From: an uncultured Lachnospiraceae bacterium
GTDB taxonomy: Bacteria; Bacillota; Clostridia; Lachnospirales; Lachnospiraceae
Direction of reading: 5' to 3'
Assembly: GCA_900313745.1 (NCBI GenBank)
Contig: OMSM01000295.1
Location: forward strand, 1-7,008
DNA length: 7,008 bases
Every line of letters begins with the position of its first letter. The first letter of the stretch is position 1. Below the pieces are notes generated by a model, which saw only the letters and a program-made list of their open reading frames with translations, was not told where the DNA came from and did not search any database. Made by a program: the position numbers and the translations under genes. Positions 1 to 6,226 of this stretch are shown piece by piece.

Positions 1-2067
1 TCCCGTCCCTATGATCCGCACTCCCCGGGCGGCGAGCGGCCCGGCGAGATTAACCGCGGTCTGCCCTCCGAGGGAACAGACGACCCCAACAGGCTGCTCC
101 AGCTCGACGATGTTCATGATGTCCTCCACCGTGAGCGGCTCGAAGTAAAGCTTGTCCGATGTAGTGTAATCCGTGGAGACCGTCTCGGGATTGTTGTTGA
201 CGACAATCGCTTCGTATCCCATCTCATGGATCGTCTTCACCGCGTGGACCGTGGAGTAGTCGAACTCCACGCCCTGGCCGATCCGGATCGGCCCAGATCC
301 CAGGACGATGACGCTCTGACGCCCGGAGGCTTCGGACTCGTTTTCCTCCTCATAGGTGGAATAAAAATACGGCACGTAGCTCGCGAACTCCCCGGCACAG
401 GTGTCGGCCATCTTGTAGACCGGGCGGAGGCCGTACTGCTTCCTGAGCCTCCAGATTTCCTCCTCAGCATGCCCTGTGAGCTCCGCGATATAGGAGTCTG
501 AGAAGCCCATGCGCTTCGCCCCGAGGAGAAGCTCCTTTCCCGGGAGCGCATGCCCTTCCGGCACACCGGAAGCCAAAGCTTCCCCTGCGTCCTGCTCTCC
601 GCCTGCGCACTCCTCCAGCTTCTTCTCGTAATCGACAATTCTCTTTACCGCCTCAAGGAAAAACAGGTCAATCTTCGTCCTGCTGTAAATTGCCTGCAGA
701 TCAGCCCCAAGCCAGAGAAGCTCGGAGATCGCGTACAGGCGGTCGTCGGTGCCTTCCTCGATGTATTTTAAGAGCTTTGCGAGAGCCTCCCCGCGGTTCT
801 CCGGAGCCGGCTTGTCCGAGAGGTTCTTTACATCGAATTTCTCCAGGTGGATATGGTTCTTCCCGTCCTCCAGGGAGCGGATGGCCTTTAGGAGGCTCTC
901 CTCCACCGTGCGCCCGATGCTCATGGTCTCACCGGTGGATTTCATCTGTGTGGACAGCGTCCTTCCCTCCACCGGATCCGTGAGCTTGTCGAAGGGGAAG
1001 CGCGGCATTTTGGTCACAATATAGTCCAGCGCCGGCTCGAAGCAGGCCGGCGTATTGGCCAGGCGGATCTCTTCAAGATTAAGGCCGGCCGCAATTTTGG
1101 CGGAAACTCTCGCGATCGGGTAGCCGGTCGCCTTGGAGGCCAGGGCCGAGGAGCGGGACACTCTCGGATTCACCTCGATTACGTAGTACCCGAAGGACTC
1201 CGGATCCAGTGCGAACTGCACGTTGCAGCCGCCCTTCACCTTCAGCTCCCGGATGAGCCTCACCGCGCTGTCCCGGAGCATTTGGTATTCCCTGTTGGTC
1301 AGCGTCTGGCTCGGCGCGACGACAATGGAATCCCCCGTATGGATTCCCACAGGATCCAGATTCTCCATATTGCAGACCGTGATCACCGTGTCGTTTGCGT
1401 CCCGGATGACCTCATACTCGATCTCCTTGAAGCCCCGGACGCTCTTCTCCACCAGAACCTGGTGCACCGGCGACTGGGCGAGGGCGTGCGGAAGCTTCTC
1501 CCGCATCTCCTCCGCAGACAGGACAAAGCCGCCTCCCGTGCCGCCAAGGGTAAAGGCGGGACGAAGAATCACCGGGTACCCGATCTCCTCCGCGGCCTTA
1601 AGCCCGTCCTCCGCGGTCTCCGCGATCCGGGAGGGAATCACCGGCTCTCCCAGAGACTCACAGAGCTCCTTGAACTGTTCGCGGTCCTCCGCCCGCCGGA
1701 TGCTCACGGCATCCGTTCCGAGAAGCTCGATCCCGCACTCCTCCAGCACACCCTTGTCGTAGAGCTGAAGAGAGAGATTCAGCCCCGTCTGGCCGCCGAT
1801 TCCGGGGACTATGGCGTCCGGCCTCTCATACCTGCAGATCCTCGCAAGGAACTCCAGCGTCAGAGGCTCCATGTACACCTTGTCCGCGATCTCGTGATCC
1901 GTCATGATCGTCGCGGGATTGGAGTTGGCAAGGATTACCTCATAGCCCTCCTCCTTCAGTGCCAGACAGGCCTGGGTTCCCGCATAGTCGAACTCCGCCG
2001 CCTGCCCGATCACAATAGGGCCGGAGCCGATCACCAGCACCTTTCTTATATCCGTCCGTCTGGGCAT
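1..2067 (-). CDS. carB: Carbamoyl-phosphate synthase large subunit, 3' end cut off by window edge
   Basis: This subunit makes carbamoyl phosphate from bicarbonate, two ATP and the ammonia released by CarA; the product feeds arginine and pyrimidine synthesis in the cytoplasm. Reading the minus strand from the ATG at 2067 gives 689 codons without a stop, against about 1,060-1,070 residues for the family. Residues 1-400 are the first synthetase unit: SGPIVIGQAAEFDY (about 15-28), AEDR with Arg129, Arg169, the ATP-grasp loop GGTGGG (175-180), Glu215, Gln284 and EVNPRVSRSS (298-307). By remembered E. coli numbering these match the ATP and carboxyphosphate ligands. Residues about 400-550 are the oligomerisation domain and carry an apparent insertion at 489-509. 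The second unit starts at GSGPIRIGQGVEFDYSTVHA (590-609) and reaches GGQTAVNLA (667-675). Its ATP-grasp and the allosteric domain lie outside. carA is 58 bases upstream. Identity is certain; completeness cannot be judged. Confidence 0.97.
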   Translation of the reverse strand, partial: MPRRTDIRKVLVIGSGPIVIGQAAEFDYAGTQACLALKEEGYEVILANSNPATIMTDHEIADKVYMEPLTLEFLARICRYERPDAIVPGIGGQTGLNLSLQLYDKGVLEECGIELLGTDAVSIRRAEDREQFKELCESLGEPVIPSRIAETAEDGLKAAEEIGYPVILRPAFTLGGTGGGFVLSAEEMREKLPHALAQSPVHQVLVEKSVRGFKEIEYEVIRDANDTVITVCNMENLDPVGIHTGDSIVVAPSQTLTNREYQMLRDSAVRLIRELKVKGGCNVQFALDPESFGYYVIEVNPRVSRSSALASKATGYPIARVSAKIAAGLNLEEIRLANTPACFEPALDYIVTKMPRFPFDKLTDPVEGRTLSTQMKSTGETMSIGRTVEESLLKAIRSLEDGKNHIHLEKFDVKNLSDKPAPENRGEALAKLLKYIEEGTDDRLYAISELLWLGADLQAIYSRTKIDLFFLEAVKRIVDYEKKLEECAGGEQDAGEALASGVPEGHALPGKELLLGAKRMGFSDSYIAELTGHAEEEIWRLRKQYGLRPVYKMADTCAGEFASYVPYFYSTYEEENESEASGRQSVIVLGSGPIRIGQGVEFDYSTVHAVKTIHEMGYEAIVVNNNPETVSTDYTTSDKLYFEPLTVEDIMNIVELEQPVGVVCSLGGQTAVNLAGPLAARGVRIIGTG

Positions 2068-2125
2068 ACCTCTTAATCTCCCCGTCTCTCCCGCGCATGG
2101 CCGCTGCCTGCTGCCCGGCTCTTCC
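2068..2125 (-). other. carA-carB intergenic gap
   Basis: These 58 bases separate the carA stop from the carB start. They hold the carB ribosome binding site and otherwise GC-rich sequence. I see no stem followed by a T run and no -10/-35 pair. This fits co-transcription of the two subunits, which form one enzyme. Confidence 0.6.
2078..2083 (-). promoter_or_regulatory. Likely ribosome binding site of carB
   Basis: The minus strand reads GGGGAG ten bases before the ATG at 2067. A second purine run, AAGAGG, sits only one base from the ATG and is too close to act alone. The protein from 2067 begins MPRRTDIRKVLVIGSGP, which matches the family N-terminus, so the start is set mainly by homology. 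The spacing is on the long side. Confidence 0.55.
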
Positions 2126-3220
2126 TCAGGCTTCGCGCCGTCTCCACTGCTCCATCCTCTCCGTGAATTCCGGGAAAAGATGCATGCAGTCCTGCGGTCC
2201 GGGAGCGCTCTCCGGATGGAACTGCACGGAGAATATCCCGTCCTCCCCGCAGCTAAGTCCCTCCACCGTTCCGTCCAGCAGATTCCTGTGGGAGACAGCA
2301 AGCCCTGTCCCTTCGAGGCTTTCCTCATCCACCGCGTAGCTGTGGTTCTGGCTTGTGATCTCAATCCTCCCGGTTCTTAAGTCCTTCACCGGATGGTTGC
2401 CGCCTCTGTGCCCGAATTTCAGCTTGTAGGTCCCGGCCCCCGCGGAAAGCGCGATCAGCTGATGACCGAGGCAGATGCCGAGAATGGGCACCTTGCCCCT
2501 TAAGTCCCGGAGCGTCCGCACGACCTCCGGAACATCCTGCGGATCCCCCGGCCCGTTGGAAACCAGCACGCCGTCGGGGGCGAGCTGGAGAATCTCCTCC
2601 GGGCCTGTATCGAACGGCACAACCGTCACATTGCAGTGATTCCTGTTGAGCATTCTCACGATATTGGTCTTCATCCCGCAGTCGACGGCCACGACATTAA
2701 ACCGCGGGTTGGAGGTGCGGCTGTACCATTTCTTACGGCAGCTCACGCGGCGCACCGCGTCGTGCGGGACCGGCGTGTTCATAAGAATCCTGAGGCCTTC
2801 CTCCGCCGGAATGTCCGCGTCAGTGACAAGCCCCCTGCGGGTTCCGTAATCCCGGATATTCCTCACCAGTTTTCTCGTGTCCGGCCCGAAGATTCCCGGC
2901 ACGCCGCTGTCCTTCAGGAGCTCGTCAAAACTTCTGACGGACCGGAAATTGGACGGGTTCCCGTTCAGGTCCCGGACGATAACGGCCGAGGGCGCAATTC
3001 TCCGGCTCTCAAAATCCTCGTCGTTAATGCCGTAACTCCCGATCAGCGGATAGGAGAAAACGACGGCCTGATCCGTGTAGGAGGGATCGGAGACGATCTC
3101 CTGATATCCCGCCATCGAGGTATTGAACACGATCTCGCACACGGCGTCCTTCCTTGCCCCGAAACCGGTTCCGTAATACTCGCTTCCGTCCTCCAGAATC
3201 AGTTTCCGGTCAAAACTCAT
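2126..3220 (-). CDS. carA: Carbamoyl-phosphate synthase small (glutaminase) subunit
   Basis: CarA hydrolyses glutamine and passes ammonia through a tunnel to CarB. The protein has 364 residues, within the usual 350-385. The N-terminal CPSase small-chain domain (about 1-150) shows LILEDGSEYYGTGFG, FNTSMAGYQEI and DPSYTDQ. The C-terminal class I glutamine amidotransferase domain (about 173-360) shows SNGPGDP (221-227), the nucleophile Cys250 in GICLGHQ, a QNHSYAV segment (291-297) and the partner residues His335 and Glu337 in QFHPE. All catalytic residues are present. The same frame stays open for 89 more codons upstream, but that part lies inside pyrG and resembles no CarA, so I chose the ATG at 3220, where homology begins and an AAAGGAG site lies ten bases upstream. 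The start overlaps the end of pyrG by 11 bases, which suggests coupled translation. carB follows, as expected for the two-subunit enzyme. Confidence 0.98.
   Translation of the reverse strand: MSFDRKLILEDGSEYYGTGFGARKDAVCEIVFNTSMAGYQEIVSDPSYTDQAVVFSYPLIGSYGINDEDFESRRIAPSAVIVRDLNGNPSNFRSVRSFDELLKDSGVPGIFGPDTRKLVRNIRDYGTRRGLVTDADIPAEEGLRILMNTPVPHDAVRRVSCRKKWYSRTSNPRFNVVAVDCGMKTNIVRMLNRNHCNVTVVPFDTGPEEILQLAPDGVLVSNGPGDPQDVPEVVRTLRDLRGKVPILGICLGHQLIALSAGAGTYKLKFGHRGGNHPVKDLRTGRIEITSQNHSYAVDEESLEGTGLAVSHRNLLDGTVEGLSCGEDGIFSVQFHPESAPGPQDCMHLFPEFTERMEQWRRREA
3210..3220 (-). other. 11-base pyrG/carA overlap
   Basis: The minus strand reads ATGAGTTTTGA. ATG is the first codon of carA, and the final TGA is the stop codon of pyrG in another frame. 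Ribosomes finishing pyrG therefore end just beyond the carA start, an arrangement that often couples translation of neighbouring genes. Confidence 0.9.
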
Positions 3221-4919
3221 ATGCTCCCGGCTCCTTTCCCGCCGCGTCTGCCGCAGCCGCCCATCCCGCTGATCCCTCCGGCGCAGGTCCGGCTGTCTCT
3301 TCTGCCGGTTTATCCGCCGCGGTCTCCCTTTCCAGCGCGCTTCGCACGAATTCCCGGAACAGCGGATGCGGCCGGTTGGGCCTGGATTTGAACTCCGGAT
3401 GGAACTGCACGCCAAGGAAGAAGGGGTGATCCTTGAGCTCCACAGTCTCCACCAGATTCCCGTCCGGTGAAATTCCGGAGAGGACAAGTCCTGCCCCGGT
3501 CAGTATGTCCCTGTATTCATTGTTGAATTCGTAGCGGTGCCTGTGCCGCTCGCGGATCAGTTCCGCGCCGTAGCACCGCTCCATCAGCGTCCCCGGAGCG
3601 ATCCGGCAGGGGTAGCTTCCGAGACGCAGGGTGCCTCCCTTGTCGATTGTGTCGGACTGGCCCGGCATGAAATCGATCACCCTGTGCTCCGAGGGGTCGT
3701 GAAACTCCCCGGAACAGGCGTCGGGGATTCCGGCCATACTCCTGGCGTATTCAATCACCGCGATCTGCATGCCGAGGCAGATGCCCAGATACGGGATCTT
3801 GCGGGTCCTTGCGTATCCGGCGGCGAGGATCATCCCGTCAATCCCGCGGTCGCCGAAGCCCCCGGGGATGAGGATCCCCTGCGCATTCCCCAGTTTTTCC
3901 TCCAGGTTCTGCTCCGTTATTTCCTCGGAATTGATCCACTCGATGCGCACATGGGCGTTCAGGGCAAAACCGGCATGAGTGAGCGCTTCCGCCACGGACA
4001 GATAGGCGTCGTGGAGCTGGACGTATTTCCCGACGAGCGCGATGGTGACTTCCTTGTTCCTGCCGCGGATGCTGTTCACCAGCCTGGTCCATTCCGTGAG
4101 ATCCGGCGGCGGGGCCTGGATCCCGAGCTCCCTTAGGACGACGCCGGAGAAATTCTTCTCCTCCAGCATCAGCGGCGCCTCGTAGAGGCTCTCCAGCGTC
4201 CGGTTCTCAATGACGCAGTCCTCCCGGACATTGCAGAAGAGGGAAATTTTGCGGAATATGGACTCCTCCAGCGGCTCGTCGCATCTTAGGACGATGATGT
4301 CGGGATTGATCCCCATGCCCTGCAGCTCCTTTACCGAATGCTGCGTGGGCTTGGACTTGTGCTCCTCCGAGCCGTGCAGATAGGGGACGAGGGTGACATG
4401 GATGAAAAGGCTGTTTCCCCGCCCGGTCTCCAGAGAGATCTGCCTTGCCGCCTCAATGAAGGGCTGGGACTCGATGTCGCCGATGGTCCCGCCGATCTCG
4501 GTGATCACGATATCGGCGTCCGTCTCCTTTCCCGCGCGGTACACGAACTCCTTGATCTCATTGGTGATGTGGGGAATCACCTGGACGGTGGAGCCCAGAT
4601 ATTTTCCCCTGCGCTCCTTGTTCAGCACGTTCCAGTAGACCTTGCCGGAAGTCAGGTTGGAGTACCTGGTGAGATCCTCATCAATGAACCGCTCGTAGTG
4701 TCCCAGATCAAGATCGGTCTCCGCCCCGTCCTCGGTGACATAGACCTCCCCGTGCTGGTAGGGACTCATGGTACCGGGATCCACGTTGATGTAGGGGTCA
4801 AGCTTCTGGGCCACGACCTTTAAGCCCCTTGCTTTGAGCAGCCTCCCAAGGGAGGCCGCCGTAATACCCTTTCCAAGGCCGGAGACCACGCCTCCGGTAA
4901 CAAAAATGTATTTCGCCAT
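3210..4919 (-). CDS. pyrG: CTP synthase (glutamine-hydrolysing)
   Basis: PyrG converts UTP to CTP using ATP and ammonia from glutamine, the last step of pyrimidine nucleotide synthesis, in the cytoplasm. From the ATG at 4919 it has 569 residues. The synthetase domain (about 1-270) opens with KYIFVTGGVVSGLGKG (3-18), including the P-loop, followed by QKLDPYINVDPGTMSPYQHGE (38-58) and EIGGTIGDIES (141-151). The glutaminase domain (about 290-530) has IPGGFGDRG (351-359), nucleophile Cys381 in GICLGMQ, and His507/Glu509 in QFHPEF. All catalytic elements are intact. Family members are usually about 530-550 residues; here a tail from about 531 to 569 is rich in Ala, Glu, Pro and Gly and matches no domain I know. 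An in-frame ATG at 4940 would add seven residues, but the start at 4919 matches family N-termini and has a GGAG site six bases upstream. dapL ends 29 bases upstream, and the 3' end overlaps carA. Confidence 0.98.
   Translation of the reverse strand: MAKYIFVTGGVVSGLGKGITAASLGRLLKARGLKVVAQKLDPYINVDPGTMSPYQHGEVYVTEDGAETDLDLGHYERFIDEDLTRYSNLTSGKVYWNVLNKERRGKYLGSTVQVIPHITNEIKEFVYRAGKETDADIVITEIGGTIGDIESQPFIEAARQISLETGRGNSLFIHVTLVPYLHGSEEHKSKPTQHSVKELQGMGINPDIIVLRCDEPLEESIFRKISLFCNVREDCVIENRTLESLYEAPLMLEEKNFSGVVLRELGIQAPPPDLTEWTRLVNSIRGRNKEVTIALVGKYVQLHDAYLSVAEALTHAGFALNAHVRIEWINSEEITEQNLEEKLGNAQGILIPGGFGDRGIDGMILAAGYARTRKIPYLGICLGMQIAVIEYARSMAGIPDACSGEFHDPSEHRVIDFMPGQSDTIDKGGTLRLGSYPCRIAPGTLMERCYGAELIRERHRHRYEFNNEYRDILTGAGLVLSGISPDGNLVETVELKDHPFFLGVQFHPEFKSRPNRPHPLFREFVRSALERETAADKPAEETAGPAPEGSAGWAAAADAAGKEPGAYEF
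3231..3237 (-). promoter_or_regulatory. Ribosome binding site of carA, inside the pyrG coding region
   Basis: AAAGGAG on the minus strand lies ten bases before the carA ATG at 3220, within the last codons of pyrG. A second GGGAG at 3224-3228 is only three bases from the ATG. The site supports the short CarA start over the longer open frame. Confidence 0.7.
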
Positions 4920-4925
4920 AGTTTT

Positions 4926-4929
4926 CTCC
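4926..4929 (-). promoter_or_regulatory. Ribosome binding site that decides the pyrG start
   Basis: GGAG on the minus strand, six bases before the ATG at 4919. The alternative ATG at 4940 has a GGGGA almost touching it, which is poor spacing. This favours the protein beginning MAKYIFVTGG. Confidence 0.7.
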
Positions 4930-4948
4930 ATGCCGGACATTCCCCGCT

Positions 4949-6163
4949 CTAAATCGCTGTGATGCGTTTTACGGCCTTTATCGTGTTCTCCCTCGTTCCG
5001 AAGGCAGTGAGCCTGAAGTAGTGCTCCCCTCCCGGGCCGAAGCCCGATCCGGGCGTGCCGACGACGTTCGCCTCCGCGAGAAGGCGGTCGAAAAACTCCC
5101 AGGAGGTCATGTTCCCCGGGGTCCGCAGCCAGATATACGGGGCGTTCACCCCGCCCGAGGCCTCATATCCCGCCTGCCTTAATCCCTCCAGGATAATTCC
5201 CGCGTTCTCCATGTAATAAGCTGCCTGCTCCTTTACCTGCAGCTGTCCCTCCGGGCTGTACACCGCCTCGCCCGCGCGCTGGACGATATACGGAGCGCCG
5301 TTGTATTTGGTTCCGTGCCTCCTCGCCCAGAGCGGCCAGAGCGCTTCCCCCCCGGCCTTCAGTTCCTTCGGAATGACAGTAAATCCCAGCCTGAGGCCGG
5401 TGAATCCCGCCGTCTTGGAGAAGGAGCGGAATTCGATGGCGCAGTTCTCCGCCCCCTCGCACTCGTAGATGCTGTGGGGAACTCCGGGCTCGGAAATATA
5501 GGCTTCATAGGCCGCGTCGAAAAGGATGACCGAGCCGTGGCTGTTGGCATAATCAACCCACCTCTGAAGCTCTGCTTTCGTCATCACCGAACCGGTAGGG
5601 TTGTTGGGGAAGCAGAGGTAGATGAGGTCCGGCACCTCCTCAGGAAGCTCCGGGACAAACCCGTTTTCCTTCGTGCAGGGAAGGTAGATCACCCCGTCGT
5701 ACCGGTCCTTCTCCCTGTCGTAATCCCCCGTCCGCCCTGCCATGACGTTGGAGTCGACATACACGGGATAGACCGGGTCCAGCACGGCAATGGTGTTGTC
5801 CGTTCCGAAAATCTCCTGGATGTTTCCGCAGTCGCACTTGGCGCCGTCGGAGACGAAAATCTCGTCCGGAGAGATCCCGCAGCCCCTCTCCATGTAATCC
5901 TTCTCCGCGATCTTTTCCCTTAAGAACGGATATCCCAGATCCGGGGCATAGCCGTGAAAACTCTCCGCGCTTCCCATCTCGTCCACCGCGCGGTGCAGTG
6001 CGCCGATCACTGCCGGAGCGATAGGCAGGGTCACGTCCCCGATTCCGAGGCTGATCACCTCCGCCTCCGGATGGGCTGCCTTATACTCCCTCACCCTTCT
6101 CCCCACCTCCGAGAAAAGGTAGCTTCCCGGGAGTTTACCGTAATTCGCGTTAATCCTTGCCAT
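4949..6163 (-). CDS. dapL: LL-diaminopimelate aminotransferase
   Basis: DapL is a pyridoxal-phosphate enzyme that turns tetrahydrodipicolinate into LL-diaminopimelate in one step with glutamate as amino donor. It bypasses the acylated DapD/DapC/DapE route to lysine and peptidoglycan. The protein has 404 residues, normal for the family (about 400-410). It shows the DapL-type N-terminus INANYGKLPGSYLFSEV (4-20), LGIGDVTLPI (39-48), FHGYAPDLGYPFLRE (69-83), DGAKCDCGNIQEIFG (106-120), PNNPTG (186-191), Asp216 and Tyr219 in FDAAYEAYI, the Schiff-base Lys250 in SFSKTAGFTGLRLGF, and FRLTAFGTREN (383-393), which holds the carboxylate-binding Arg of fold-type I aminotransferases. The SDGAKCD signature and the absence of gaps favour DapL over a general aspartate aminotransferase. 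The start at 6163 has an excellent GAGGAG site five bases upstream. gltD lies 63 bases upstream and pyrG 29 bases downstream. Confidence 0.96.
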   Translation of the reverse strand: MARINANYGKLPGSYLFSEVGRRVREYKAAHPEAEVISLGIGDVTLPIAPAVIGALHRAVDEMGSAESFHGYAPDLGYPFLREKIAEKDYMERGCGISPDEIFVSDGAKCDCGNIQEIFGTDNTIAVLDPVYPVYVDSNVMAGRTGDYDREKDRYDGVIYLPCTKENGFVPELPEEVPDLIYLCFPNNPTGSVMTKAELQRWVDYANSHGSVILFDAAYEAYISEPGVPHSIYECEGAENCAIEFRSFSKTAGFTGLRLGFTVIPKELKAGGEALWPLWARRHGTKYNGAPYIVQRAGEAVYSPEGQLQVKEQAAYYMENAGIILEGLRQAGYEASGGVNAPYIWLRTPGNMTSWEFFDRLLAEANVVGTPGSGFGPGGEHYFRLTAFGTRENTIKAVKRITAI

Positions 6164-6168
6164 GATTT

Positions 6169-6174
6169 CTCCTC
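6169..6174 (-). promoter_or_regulatory. Ribosome binding site of dapL
   Basis: GAGGAG on the minus strand with a five-base spacer to the ATG at 6163. It is the strongest-looking site in the window and fixes the start that gives the canonical MARINANYGKLP N-terminus. Confidence 0.8.
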
Positions 6175-6192
6175 ATTTCTTTCCGCCCGGAG

Positions 6193-6209
6193 CACCGGAA
6201 AACCCGGTG
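6193..6209 (-). repeat. Small inverted repeat (hairpin) between gltD and dapL
   Basis: On the minus strand CACCGG and CCGGTG form a perfect six-base-pair, GC-rich stem around a five-base loop (GTTTT). It lies 17 bases after the gltD stop. The bases after the stem are CTCCGGGCGG, not a T run, so it does not look like an intrinsic terminator. It could act as an mRNA processing or stability element, or be chance in GC-rich DNA. Confidence 0.5.
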
Positions 6210-6226
6210 AGCAGTCCTTCATTCCC

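Noticed and set aside
1282..2076. 264-residue open frame on the plus strand, antisense to carB
   Set aside because: It lies wholly opposite the well-supported carB frame, shows no recognisable domain and has the biased composition expected of a shadow frame in GC-rich DNA. The plus-strand frames at 1223-1762, 2636-3391, 3537-4136, 4338-4823 and 5315-5923 are rejected for the same reason.
2096..2098. ATG upstream of carB as an alternative start or leader peptide
   Set aside because: It is 31 bases from the carB ATG and so out of frame. The resulting frame runs into carB with no recognisable peptide and no good ribosome binding site.
3221..3487. 89-codon N-terminal extension of carA
   Set aside because: The extra residues are Arg/Ser-rich, lie inside pyrG and resemble no CarA sequence. 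The family match and a ribosome binding site both start the protein at 3220.
4920..4940. Earlier pyrG start adding seven residues (MSGMEKT)
   Set aside because: The purine run at that ATG is too close to serve it, while the ATG at 4919 has GGAG at six bases and gives the standard N-terminus. It cannot be fully excluded.
6193..6209. Intrinsic terminator after gltD
   Set aside because: The stem is only six pairs and is followed by CTCCGGGCGG rather than a T run.
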